The notes under the pieces were generated by a model. The model had not been told where the DNA came from, did no database searches, and worked only from the letters and a program-made list of their open reading frames with translations. This document shows positions 21,712 through 33,100 of a DNA stretch of 64,000 nt, piece after piece (position 1 is the stretch's first letter; each line of letters starts with the position of its first letter). This DNA comes from Lampris incognitus (Eukaryota > Chordata > Actinopteri > Lampriformes > Lampridae), in assembly GCF_029633865.1 (NCBI RefSeq), contig NC_079219.1:11157420-11221419 (forward strand), in the 5' to 3' direction. Both the position numbers and the translations under genes were made by a program.

Positions 21712-24489
21712 ATGCCTCACTGCTGTGTCCCCCTTTGTTTAAATCGATCAGAGAGTAAAACTGAGACCAAACTGTCTTTCTATCGCTTTCCTCCGAAAGA
21801 CAAAGATAAGAAGAGGTGGCTGCAGTTAATACGGTAAGTTGCTATTGAAGAAATGCATTGAAAATCGAAGTTTGGCGCCGACTTTTGTGCTAAGTGCAGA
21901 CTAGCTACCCTGCACTGCAGACTAGCTACTACCGGTAGCTACCCTCTTGTTACCGAAATCCACGTTACATACTAGACAGGTATTTAGATTTTTAGCTAAT
22001 TCAACAAGCGAGGATCAATATATGTGCTTTTCCATATGTTTTTCTGCTCAATAAGGCTTTAATCAGAGTTTAGTGGAGGGTAAACAAGCATCGGTTAGCC
22101 ACTTATGTTGTTACTACTACAACCCTGTCTGTGAAGACATACAGTTACTGTAAGCAAGCATTATGTCAGCTACAGACTCGGAAAACTGCATTATTCTATA
22201 CATTGTTAGCCCATGATTATCTAAAACGAGATGATGCATCTCAAGGGGATTATCATTAGAGACTTGGAGTAAATGCATGAATAAGCAGGGGTACAGTACG
22301 TTAGATAGTCCAGGTGAATGTGCTGTTTCTGCCTGTTTTGTTACAGTAGTTTCACTTCTAACTTTTCCCATATAAATCAAACAATGAAACTTCATATCTA
22401 CAAAAAATAATGTTTCTGTAGGGAGACTGACATCTAATTCTAAAGCCTTACTATGTAACCTTTCCTTTATGAAAAGGCTATGAAAAGGCTATAATATTTG
22501 CCCCCCCCCCAAAAAAAATCTGTATTGTATAGTATGTGAATACAATATAACTTGCCCAATCTGTATGGTAGACTGTTTGTATAATATCATTATACAATCT
22601 TTACAGTAGAGTATGTTAACACAATAGAAATTGTGTTTTAAAGAATTGATGGTTAAAGTGGCATTCTTTAACTTTTTTTGATAAAAAATAAAGTTGATTT
22701 TGGTCACAATTTACCACTATCTTTCACTGAAGGAGGTAACAGAGGACTGATTTAGCCTATTTCCCATTCACAAATCCTTCACCATCTGTTACAATGCCCA
22801 TGTTTGTGACTGTGTCTAACCAGACACAGACACAAAAATGGGCATTGTAGCAGATGCTGAAGATTTCATGAATGGGAAATAGGCTGAATTAGTACAGTGT
22901 TACCTCCTTCAGTGAAAGATAGTGGTAAATCTTGACCAAAATCAACTTTATTTTTTATCGAAAAAAGTTAAAGAATGCCACTTTAATTGTTCAAATCCAG
23001 GGCAGACGATAAGTTACAATACAGCTTCAAGTTTTCATTGCCAATCATTTCTAAATCTCTCATTCTTTTTTTTTTTTACAGGCGTGATGGCTTTACACCA
23101 AGCCCCTGCTCAAGGGTGTGCAGTTGGCATTTTCCAAATGGCAAAGCTGCTGGCCCATCACGTTTTGCTTGGAACGAGGGGAAGACTTTCCCAGGCCACC
23201 TCAGCCTTCCACACAAGAAGAGAAAAACAGTACCACTCCCTCCCAGTGGTGAAGAAGGGACAAATGAACTTGAATTACAAAATTCAGACATTGCAACCGC
23301 AGAGCCCCCTAGTACTTCAGACAACCCAACCGCAGAGACCCCTAGTACTTCAGACAACCCAACCGCAGACACCCCTAATACTTCAGACAACCCAACCGCA
23401 GACACCCCTGGTACTTCAGACAACCCAACCGCAGACACCCCTGGTACTTCAGACAACCCAACCGCAGACACCCCTAGTACTTCAGACAACCCAACCGCAG
23501 ACAACCCTTTTAACAGTGTTGCGCTGCTAGAGATAGAGGTTGACATGTTGAGAAGAGAGAATGAAAAATTGAAAAGAGAATTGGAGAAACAAAAACAGAC
23601 CTTTTCCTTCAGCCAAATATCTTCCAATCGTGTCAAAGTAAAATATTTCACTGGCTTACCAGATGTTGCTACCGTCCTGGTTTTGGAAGCACTCTTATCT
23701 AAGTTTGAGCTACAATATCATTCGAATTGGACAGTCCAGTCTATGCCACTAGTCGATCAGTTGCTACTGACTTTGATGAAGCTCAAACTTAATTCTGGTC
23801 ATGAAGACCTTGCAGCCAGGTTTAATTGCAGTACAGCCACAGTTACCAACATTTTTATCACCATTGTCAGTGCCCTGTATGACATTTTATATGTTGGTAT
23901 GCTTGAGAACAACATCCCCTCCATAGAGAAGAACCAGGCATCGTTGCCAGAGTGTTTCCGTCCGTTTCCTAACTGTAGGATTGTGCTCGATTGCACAGAG
24001 TTAGCAGTCTCCAGGACAGAGAGGCTTGACAAACAGAATCATTTATGGAGCCAGTACAAAAAACGGACCACACACAAAGCCTTAATAGGTGTGGCTCCTA
24101 ATGGAGTGATAACATTTGTCAGTGACTATTATGGGGGAATTGCCTCAGACAAGGCTATTACATTAGATTCTGGAGTTCTCAATCATCTACGCCCAGGAGA
24201 CATGGTGATGGCAGATAAAGGCTTCACAATCCGGGACATCTTGCCAGAAGGGGTTTCACTCAACATCCCGTCTTTCCTTGTTAATGGACAGTTCACACAA
24301 GAAGAAGTTAAGAAAAACAAACTCATATCCAGTGCTAGGATCCATGTGGAGCGCTCCATTCAGAGGTTGAAATTGTTCAACATTTTGGACAATATCCCAT
24401 ATCAGTTCACTAAAAACATAAACAAAATACTGAAAGTGTGCGTGTGTCTTACCAACCTACAAACACCAATTCTTCGGGAAATAGCATGA
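21712..24489 (+). CDS. THAP domain plus DDE transposase, intact, two exons
   Basis: Exon 1 is 21712-21833 and exon 2 is 23082-24489 (donor ATACG|GTAAGT, acceptor TTTTACAG), giving 509 residues without a break. The THAP zinc domain (about 1-85) shows Cys4/Cys5, Cys9, FYRFPPKD, Trp, then CSWHF across the intron. Six 11-residue Thr/Asp/Pro repeats follow (about 110-180), a heptad-like coiled coil (188-215), and a DDE_Tnp_4 domain with LDCTEL (Asp344), MADKGF (Asp419) and HVERSIQRLK (Glu464). All three catalytic acids remain. It could act as a cut-and-paste transposase or be domesticated. An in-frame start upstream of exon 2 would lose half the THAP domain, so the spliced start is preferred. Confidence 0.88.
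22657..22982. mobile_element. Foldback MITE with TTAA target duplication in the transposase intron
   Basis: Arms of about 150 bp starting AGTGGCATTCTTTAAC are inverted around a short loop with TGTCTAACCAGACACA. TTAA flanks both ends (22653-22656 and 22983-22986). TTAA duplications are typical of piggyBac- and Kolobok-type elements. No coding content. Confidence 0.85.
23293..23505 (+). repeat. 33-bp coding tandem repeat in the THAP transposase
   Basis: Six copies of a 33-bp unit containing ACTTCAGACAACCCAACCGC encode an 11-residue Thr-Ala-Asp-Thr-Pro-Ser/Gly-Thr-Ser-Asp-Asn-Pro linker. The unit keeps the reading frame. Confidence 0.9.
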
Positions 24490-24731
24490 AATGACTTGAA
24501 TAAATGTAAGCAGAATCAGATTCATGTATTTATACTTTTAATAAAGTAATACTGACTTAAGAACACTGCTTGATTTTTTTAATCAAAACACATTTGTAAC
24601 AAAATGCATGGTGCAAAAACTAATGTCACTGTAAAATGTATAAAGTGCAAAACATCAACATTGGTAACAAAATGCATAGTGCAAAAACTACTGTCAACGT
24701 AAAGAAGAGGATCACCATATGATGAATACAA

Positions 24732-24763
24732 CATTTAAATATGCAAATTTGCATATTTAAATG
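24732..24763. repeat. Perfect 32-bp palindrome with two octamer motifs
   Basis: The sequence CATTTAAATATGCAAA is followed at once by its exact reverse complement. It contains ATGCAAAT, the POU/Oct-factor site, on each strand. It lies 240 bp after the transposase stop codon. Confidence 0.85.
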
Positions 24764-24887
24764 ATAATGATGTACCGTGCATGTTCACATCATTTATATT
24801 TTACATTACTTAACCACTTATCCAACCCATATGGTTGGACAGAGTCCTTCAGAGCTCTAACTAAGTGTCTTGTGTTTTATGTTATTA

Positions 24888-25060
24888 TGTTATGCTCTCC
24901 TCGAACCATCACCTTAACGTGGTGGAGAGGTTTGAGTGACCCCATGAATCCCGAGAGCTATGTTGTCTGTAGCCTTGCGCTACTGTAGGGTCACACATGG
25001 CAAACTGGTCTAGGAGGGAACAGACTAAGAATGGTTCAAGAGCTGTGAGGAGTTGTGCCC
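24888..25060 (+). repeat. 5' untranslated fragment of an RTE-type LINE
   Basis: It contains TCGAACCATCACCTTAACG, GGTGGAGAGGTTTGAGTG and GAGCTATGTTGTCTG, which I recognise as the start of a common fish LINE of the RTE type. No coding part follows. Confidence 0.5.
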
Positions 25061-25099
25061 CACAGTCCTTAAATACGCACAAAGGTTTAAATTTGATTA

Positions 25100-25650
25100 A
25101 TTTGATTAATTAAATTTAATTAAAACCCTTGGCAAACTCGTCTGAGGATGACTAAATGAATGCTGGGGTTCATGTGGTTAAGACCATTCTTCTAATATTA
25201 CATGTTTCCAAACATTTTGGACAAAATAGAACATGTTACATCAAGGTGCCCAGAGATTTCCTGGTGCCCAGCTGACCTGTATCCAACGTGGCCTATAACG
25301 TTAATAAGAAACAGATCGTAGCACACATGGTAGCCCTAAAATGGCTGTGATCTTACATGTAAGTCTATATTTCATTAATTCCTAATATGTATTTTAAATT
25401 CATTAAACCTTTACAGCGTTACAGTATGTACGATCATAGAGCTAGACACATAAAAAGCTAGCCTTGGATCCAAGAACGTCAGTTATTTTAACAAGTCAAA
25501 CGTCGGAAAACAATTATCTACCGACAAAATAAAGCACTGGCAGTCTTTATCCAAGGCTTATGAATCGCCAGTAAACGTGGGATATAACATCAGAAGCCAG
25601 AATACCCAACATTACCAAGCTAACGCTAGCTAACCCTGTTAGCTCACTCA
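25100..25650. other. AT-rich, nothing recognised
   Basis: It includes a low-complexity TTAATTTGATTAATT stretch near 25095-25130. No exon of the neighbouring accessory gene was found here. Confidence 0.5.
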
Positions 25651-25652
25651 CC

Positions 25653-25865
25653 TCAACCTGATAAACTTTGTTTCATGGAAGCCTGTACCTTGCCTTTTAT
25701 AATGCCCCCTGAAACATTTACGTTCACAACTCTATCTGAATTGAAAGCATTGAGACCCTTTTTCACCCTGAGAGGTTCGTCTTTAAAAAAAGACGTTAAT
25801 GTAAATATATTTACGGGTTCCGACATATTGTTTTGAGTGGAAAATAATGCAGTGAGATTCCCCAA
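25653..25865 (-). CDS. Lone N-terminal exon at the right end of the THAP element
   Basis: On the minus strand the frame starts at 25865, with a second ATG a few codons later (MSEPVNIFTLTSFFKDEP). It continues through VKKGLNAFNSDRVVNV and GGIIKGKVQASMKQ and runs into a possible donor (CAG|GTTGAG, or a stronger GAG|GTGAGT seven bases on that would take in a stop). The text resembles the start of SWIM/YqaJ-type proteins carried by some fish transposons. No further exon of it is visible, so the accessory gene looks truncated. Confidence 0.45.
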   Translation of the reverse strand: MGNLTALFSTQNNMSEPVNIFTLTSFFKDEPLRVKKGLNAFNSDRVVNVNVSGGIIKGKVQASMKQSLSG

Positions 25866-26084
25866 GGCACCGGAAGTATAACTCCGCCCACACGTGACGT
25901 CGCGTCGTGCGTCGTGACGTCATGCTTAAGAGCCGAATTGAGTGACTGCTCACCCCAAGTGGGGGAGGGGCCTAGAAAAGGTGGCCTAAACATTGCCCAC
26001 TCAAAACATCCTGGATAGGTTGCCGCATCTATCGGGACATTCCAGTCTGCGGTCGAAATAAACACAAGAAAATAATCCCTTTTA

Positions 26085-27430
26085 AACTGGCAACAAAGAA
26101 CTCTGCTGGTCGCTAACGCCGAAAGACCTCAGCGAAGGACTGCACACATTGCAGCGGAACTCGACCGCTACAATGTTGACAGCGCTGCACTCAGCAAAAC
26201 CAAGTTCCTGGATGAAGGCTCCCTGAAGGAGGACACCTTCTGGAAGGGATACCCTGCAGGAAGGAAACATCAGCATGGTGTGGGACTTGTAATAAAAACA
26301 GCCTCCTACCAAGACTCATTGAAACACCGATTGGCATACGTCAAAGGCTCATGTCACTCAGGATCCCTCTGACCAAGAAACGCTATGCCACCCTCCTAAG
26401 TGCCCACGCACCAGCTCTACCATCAGACGATGACGTAAAGGACTGCTTCTATCAGTCACTAGAGGCTCTCCGTCGTATACCCAAGGAGGACAAGATCTTT
26501 GCCAGAGTGGGGAAAGATAAGATGTGGAGTGGTGTCATTGGTGGGCATGGCATTAGGCAAATCGATGCTAACGGTCTGCGGCTGCTGAGCATGGCTTGAC
26601 CATCGCGAACACCCTCTTCCAATTAGAAAATAAACACAAAACATCATGGATGCATCCACGCTCCAAAAATTGGCATTTGTTGGACTACAACATTGTGAAA
26701 CGCTCTAATATAAAAGACATCTTACTCACTCGTGCAATGAGGTGCTGGACAGATCCCCGGCTCATGACCAGGCTCCAGGTGAAAGTACACCCTGCTGTTC
26801 GTCTCCAGAGATCAGGAAAGAGGCTTGGCTGTACCTGGCTAGAAAAGGCTGAGGTCCAGAACAATCTCCACCGCTCTTTGGCTGAAAACCTGGAAGACTT
26901 TGAGCTTCTCTTGAGCACAGATTCCACTGATGGGGAAACGGTCTTCTGTGAGCTCTACGCTCAGAGGCAGCATCCCAATCCATGGGTTACAAGAGCAGAA
27001 GGCAGCAGGACTGGTTCAGTGACAACACGGGCACAATAACGAGCATGCACACAGTGCTGTCCTCAACAATCCTACATCAGCTGCACTCCGGCAACAATGG
27101 CAAGCATCCAGGAGACGGGTGCAGTCAAAATTGCGTGCCCTGCAGAATGAGTGGTGGCTAGCCAAGGCAAATGAAGTGCAATCCCATGCCGATAAAAACG
27201 ATATGCACAACTCTTATGATGCAGTGAAAATCATCTACGGCCCAAGAAACTACTGTCTCCCCCTTGAAGTCTGATGGTACCACCCTCAAAGGACCAGAAG
27301 CTCATCACAAAAAGATGGGCAGAACATGTTGAAACCCTTTTGAACCAGTCCTCCCCAAAAGATCCCTGTCTTGGATGAACTACCTGCCTGCCCCACCATC
27401 CAAGACCTTTCGCCAAAGTGGTGATCAGGT
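26085..27430 (+). mobile_element. LINE endonuclease fragment, frameshifted
   Basis: Frames encode HIAAELDRYNVDSAALSKTK and GRKHQHGVGLVIK (apurinic-type endonuclease), then RVGKDKMWSGVIGGHG and HPRSKNWHLLDYNIVKR, followed by WAEHVETLLNQ pieces after 27290. Several frame changes. It is a decayed non-LTR retrotransposon; the clade is unclear, possibly RTE-like. The reverse transcriptase is missing. Confidence 0.75.
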
Positions 27431-28544
27431 CGCGACGCTGGTCCACACCGCTTGGCCTGTGAGGATCTAGTTCCATGGCAATACGATGGGTTCCGCCACA
27501 GGTTGCACCCAAGTGATGGGCGGACTCCCAATCCGACCATCACTTGGGTGTGTGCTTTACATTTAAAAACAAGGGAAACGATAAAATTCAACAACAATAC
27601 AGATAAAACAAGTTAAGTAATAAGACCTAGGCATAAAACCACAGTATAAGACAAATGAGAGTAAAATGGGTATTGAGCCAATAAAACTATGGACGTTGCC
27701 TCTCTCATTATCGTTGATCAGTGTGGGTGCTCACGTCATTATTACTACAGTTGTCAGTTATTGTTCTTGGTGTGGATGGCCCTTAAGACGTATTTTAAAG
27801 GATGATTTAAGTGGGTGACGTAAGTGCTCTTAATAGACTAACTTGGCTAAGTAACTAGCTACTATTTAGAGCAAGTAACGAAGTAAAGTCAAAAGTAACT
27901 TTCTCCCCCAACACTGATTACAAATAAAATGCCCCAGTTTAGCTCATAGTGGGAACATTATTATGGTATGTGGCTGAGGCAGCCCTGTCTCGGAACTGAG
28001 GCTGAAATCGGTGATATTTTGATATTCTGCTGTACCAGTGTGTTAACACTGATAATATGTTTGTTCTATATCAACAGCCACAGTAATTGTCGGAGGTATA
28101 TATGAATGTATGTTTTGCCAACTGCCAGTAAACACTAAGTTTAGTTGTTTAGGCGTTGCCTTGTCAGTTTTTCAGCTCACCGCTCTCGTCGGCTTTGTAT
28201 CCAAAATGTTCCCACATTGGCGCAGTTTTCCTTGACACTTAGTCTGCTATACCTCATCTCATCACCCTCAAAGTAAACAAACACACGTGCACCATGCACA
28301 TCTACTGAAATGATCTCCTTGTTGCCCACCTCAGCTTGGCACTCATGGTACCCACTCTACAAATTGCACATGGCCTGTCGGACTCTAGTCTAGTGGCTAC
28401 GTTATTCCGTTAATAAACAAACATGTTAATCACGTTGTCATATTGCCTATTACTAAGGCAATACTGGTTGAATTTAGTGCTGTGAGACTGTCGGCACAGG
28501 TTGCTGATGTAGGCTACCTTTTAATTTGCCAGACGGTTTGTATA
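27431..28544. other. Intergenic, no gene recognised
   Basis: AT-rich unique-looking sequence without recognisable coding motif or repeat. Confidence 0.5.
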
Positions 28545-29035
28545 AAATCAAACCAGTTTAAGCTCATACACTGAACCTGACCTGACTGGTTCAGTATATG
28601 AGCTACGTTCTCCCCTGTCACCACCTTGCCGTCTCCAATCCCTTTCAGATCGTGGCTCCTGCATAGGATGTGGTCCACCTGTGCACTTTCTTCCACACTT
28701 GTACATCCCCCTGTGTTCCTCCCTCTTCCTGAAATATGTATTCACCACAGTCATTTCCATCCTTTTTGCAAAATCCACCATGTGTGATTTCACAATCCTC
28801 TTGACACCATAACTACCCATCACCTCTGTTCCTTTCACCAACATGCCCATCGAAGTCCGCTCCAATCACCACTCTCTCCTCCTTGGATACACTCTCCACC
28901 ATTTCATCCAACTCACGCCAGCCTTCTTCTTTGTCTTATATCTCATATGTGCTGACAACATCCATCATAACACCTTTGATTTCCAGCTTCATACTCATCA
29001 CTCTGTCCGACACTCTGTTCACCTCCGACACTTAA
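28545..29035 (-). mobile_element. RTE-type LINE endonuclease fragment
   Basis: On minus it encodes VMGSYGVKRIV, VDFAKRMEMTVVNTYFRKRE and EHRGMYKCG, the conserved endonuclease block of the same LINE family whose reverse transcriptase is at 37515-39165. Frames change downstream. Confidence 0.75.
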
Positions 29036-29109
29036 TGATTTTGAATCGGATTAGGAGTTTTTTATTTTGCAGCATTGTCATAGTGTACAGCATATTCTGA
29101 AAATGTATT

Positions 29110-29270
29110 GTAACGTGCATGGATAAGTAGATACGCTGGCCGGCAGGTCTGACCCTTTAGTCTAGCGGTTAGCGATGTCTCTTGCGGTGCGGGCGATACG
29201 GGTTCGCTTCCCGGCCGCGGCAGTTTCTGTGGTTGCGTTGTCCCCCGAATTCGCTACAATATTGTAGCGA
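29110..29270 (+). repeat. tRNA-like SINE C copy
   Basis: Reads TAACGTGCATGGATAAG, TCTAGCGGTTAGCGATG, GGGTTCGCTTCCCGG and CCCCCGAATTCGCTACA. Confidence 0.75.
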
Positions 29271-29274
29271 AGTT

Positions 29275-29912
29275 GCTACAATGTCGGCATTGTGCCAATT
29301 ATCCTGTTTTACCCATCAGGCACTGCGTGCAGATTGTCAGTTATTAAATGTTTTGTAAGTGTTTTATGTGTTTATGCGATTACGATTTGTTGTGGTGTAG
29401 TTGTCATTCTGTTGTGTAACCTTGTAACTGAAACCCTGAACAACTTTGTTGTTCAAGTTGATGACCCCCATGTATTGTGTCACATTTCTGTAAGTTCTGG
29501 TTTCTGTGTGAGTTCAACAAATGGGGCTGCAAAGTTACCTTTGTCGTTGCTTCTACGTTCGCCACAATCCTCACTAATAATCGTTAAAGCCAAGTATTTA
29601 TGGAGGACGAAAACCTGGAATATGTTGTAAATACTTTGGTCTCATTAAGTAACTAAGTGGAGGCAAGCCGAAACAAAACCCCAGATGGGAAATCGGGAGA
29701 ATGATCTCGAGATCCTCTCTAAATAAAGAAAACCGAACATAATACCATAAAGCTATATTGAATTATAATGTTAAGTCAACCCCATTAGTTTTATTTTACG
29801 TGCCTTTTATATTTAAATACTGCTGTGTGTGAGAGAATGAAGCGTTTCAGTTGCGCTAGTGCCTTTGTTTGTATATGAGAAATGTTCCAATAAAGATTTA
29901 AAAAAAAAAACC
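29275..29912 (+). other. Transcript-3'-end-like sequence with AATAAAG and an A run
   Basis: AT-rich non-coding sequence ends with CCAATAAAGATTT followed by ten A residues at about 29903-29912, as in a polyadenylated 3' end. It could be a retroposed untranslated region or the end of a plus-strand gene. It stops about 65 bp before the start codon at 29978. Confidence 0.35.
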
Positions 29913-29977
29913 AAAAGCAGCAGCTGGCTCGGGAGCTGGGTGGCTAGTCTGCTAGCTGTGGTCTTGTCCCTTTGGTT

Positions 29978-30195
29978 ATGGCAAACGCGGGGAAAAGAGC
30001 GAGGTCTGCGTTGAAGAAGAAGAAGAAGTACACTTATAGATCGGAAGCAAGCAAAGAAGTGAAGAGGGAGGGCGACAAACTCCGCGCCAAGACGAGGGTG
30101 AACCTCGGCGCGGCGGCGTACCCGCGGTGGAAGCGACTCCAGCGGGACACGGGGCTGAAACGCGACGCCGATGTGGCGACGCTCCTGTTGGACAG
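29978..30195 (+). CDS. Exon 1: basic domain with VNLGAA..RW motif
   Basis: The ATG (GGTTATGGCA) opens a CpG-rich exon encoding [32 protein letters not shown] and [10 protein letters not shown], ending GACAG|GTAATA in phase 2. I recognise the pattern from multi-copy uncharacterised teleost proteins; no function is known to me. A decayed paralogous exon is at 32119-32358. Confidence 0.75.
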
Positions 30196-33100
30196 GTAAT
30201 AGCCGCCAAGTCCACCGCCAGCAATGTAGCGCGACATTAGAGCTGCACGACATTAGATGTGCACGACATTAGAGCTGCACGACATTAGATGTGCACGACA
30301 TTAGAGCTGCACGACATTAGATGTGCACGACATTAGAGTTGCACGACATAAGAGCTGCACGACATAAGGTCTGCACGACATTAGAGCTGCACGACATAAG
30401 AGCTGCACGACATTGTCCCCGTCCAGTTTGGTGGTGGAACACGCTGCATTGCCTGCAACTTGTTGTTTTGGAGAACCGTTCGTGTGCGTGAGCGATGGCA
30501 CACGGGCGAAATTCATGCAGAGTGGTTTTGTAGTTGGATGAGAATTCTTTGAATGGGGGAAGCCCCGCTTGTGCAGAACAGCACCAAAGGCTCCTTCCTA
30601 CAGGGGCAAACGGAAACAAGTTGTATACAACCGTGATTTCCTCTGAGGGCGTAAACGCTAAACTCCATGGAAAACCGTATTGTTTTGGTTCATGTTAAAC
30701 AAGTTTTTTTTTATAAAGTAAATAACCTGTTTACTGACCTGTAATATTTGTTGGCTGTCTCATGCAGCTGTTTCTCAGATGCAGCCACTGTGCCCATGGG
30801 CAATGCACTTCACCCCAGCCTTCCCAGGCAGCAGTGTAAATGTCCTTTGTACTTTTATTTCAATCAGTCAATCAAGTTGCATTTTTATAGCACTTTTCTA
30901 GCAGCAACAGCCACTCAACAGCTTTACAATTAACTAATTCACACACGCACGCACACACACACAGAACAAATGTAGATGTTAGATTGACAACACCTTTGAG
31001 AAAGGATCTTGGTCCATTTACCCTTGATGATCGAGGGCAGACTGAATGACTCAACATGACATGTAATCTTGGCTGTGATATGTTTTTTGTGTACCAATAC
31101 TGTGTAAGTGTAGTACTACATATAGCAGTACTATGATTATGATGTATATGATTATGATATGAGGGCCTGTAGCCCTGTGATGGACTGGCGGCTTGTCCAG
31201 GGTGTCTCCCCGCCTGCCACCCAATGACTGCTGGGATGGGCTCCAGCCTCCCTCGACCCCCAACTGGGATAAGTGGCTTGGATGGAATGGGTGTATGGGA
31301 AACCCAAGGTCTCATCTTTGAAATGTCGGTGTTTTATTTGTACCATGCAGAATTCAGTGTGGCGCAGTCGGGAAAAGGGATTCTGGGTGCGATGTGAGAA
31401 ACGGTGAATTGAGTTATGGGAGCGCAGACAAACGCGAGTTTCTCAAAGTCACCATTTTACTCAGTAGCAGCGTGCATTACAAATTTTATGTCTCCTTTTA
31501 GCTTTTTTTTCCCTTGTAAACTTGATGTTGCAGACATTTGCTCTTTCATCACTGTTTTTTTTGGGGGGGGTTGCATGTAGCTCAGGATAAATGGCTGAGC
31601 TGTAAATATCTAAGGATAACCAGATAGATTCATTTAAGTTATCAAGTTCCAACAAATGAATCAACCGGTCTTTCTGTTTGCAGCTATGAGAGAAGTTCAT
31701 TAATACTAAACCCGGGCGGGAGAACACACTTCTCATCAGCTCCTGCTTCGTCCAGCGTCGGGACATCCAAACAAAAGTTATCGAGATGGTAAGTTCCACA
31801 GACTGTCTTTTTGACGTCTTAAGTGTAAAAACTAAGTATTTACCAGATAAAGTTTGGGTAGGTGTTTTATTTTTGAAATAATTTCATATCACTCATAGCT
31901 GAGTGATTCAAGTCGTTAAAGAGAAAGTCGGCCCTCTGCTGACCCCTGTGTCTGTAATCAGGATCTGATTATAATAACTCAAAATCTGACTGCTCCTGTA
32001 GTGCTTGACCAATTGGGAGCGCTCTGTGATGAGGGGTTCCCACTGCCTGTCAATCATTTGAGTGCACATTCGCCTATCTCACCAGCCAGCTAGTGGCTAG
32101 GCTAGTCTAAACTGTTGAGATGGCAGAAAAGTTGATAGTGTCCAAGTTTCCGATTCCGTCTTTATGGACAACAACATATACTATAAAACAAGGGGGAAAA
32201 AGAAAGACAAACAGACAAGGAGTTGCCCAAGAAGGAGGCTGATCGATCAAGGACCAAAACCAGGGGTCAACCTTGGTGCGGCATTTCAAAAATGGCGAGA
32301 ACAGGGATTTCAGAGGTTTCAAAATGGATGCCATGCTTGCTGTGTTCCTTCTGGACAGGTAACTAACATAATAGCTACGGTATTTTGTTAAATTGGTCAT
32401 AATCTGGTCATACTGGGCCTCAATCATCGTTCGTACATACAAGTTTGTTCTTCGCACCCATAGAATTTTTTTTACCCCTGAAGTTTGTCTCAAGAGACCG
32501 GTGTAGAACCTGGATTACCCCTGAATTTAGACGCCAATTGGCTAACACTGATGTCTTTGCAATCCTGGCTGATTGCTCGTTGACAGAGGTAGACAATAGA
32601 TGTTAGGAGGAAGGAATTACAAATAACCATCAGGCTTTGCTCTGAATGTCAGACAATGTTGAGAGCTAGAAAATTCCATAGTTGTGTAAGAACAAATTTG
32701 TATGTACGATTGATGAATGAGGCCCAATCAGTGCCTTGTTTATTGTTTGTTGATGGTTGTCTACTTTCAAATTGTACCTTCTTGCCAAAGATGCCCACCC
32801 CAGCTTTAAAGCATAAATGGGTCGAGCGTGACACCCTTCTTGTTTCCTTCAGAAACCCAAGGCCTACTGAACACAAAGCCCTGCTGTACCATTAACACAT
32901 TTACACTAAACAGGGTTTACACAGTTACATCCCCCCACTCTCTGGAACCTGGAGTTTTGCTGGGATGGTCAGGGTGAGGCGTCGGCACAAGGCATATGCT
33001 GCAGGGGCGGCCAAGCCATTGTCAGTTTACCAAGGCACTTGGTTTTGTTTATCTCGTTTTATTTATTTACTTTGTAAGTGGCCCACCCCAAACACATTCG

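Larger units (their letters stand above)
21610..25960. mobile_element. Putative THAP/DDE (ISL2EU- or Harbinger-like) transposon with two inward-facing genes
   Basis: The left flank of the transposase gene (GTCATTCGCGTCTTAAGC, ATGACGT, CTTCCGG) resembles the reverse complement of 25880-25960 (GTCACTCAATTCGGCTCTTAAGC, with ATGACGTCA and CTTCCGG further in), consistent with decayed terminal inverted repeats. Between them lie an intact transposase on plus and a single exon on minus at the far end. ISL2EU elements are known for a transposase plus a YqaJ-type nuclease gene; only an N-terminal exon of the second gene is visible. A foldback element and an RTE fragment are nested inside. The exact ends and target duplication were not resolved. 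Confidence 0.5.

Noticed and set aside
22922..23651. Alternative open frames over the THAP transposase
   Set aside because: They follow the 33-bp coding repeat in other frames and do not continue into a domain.
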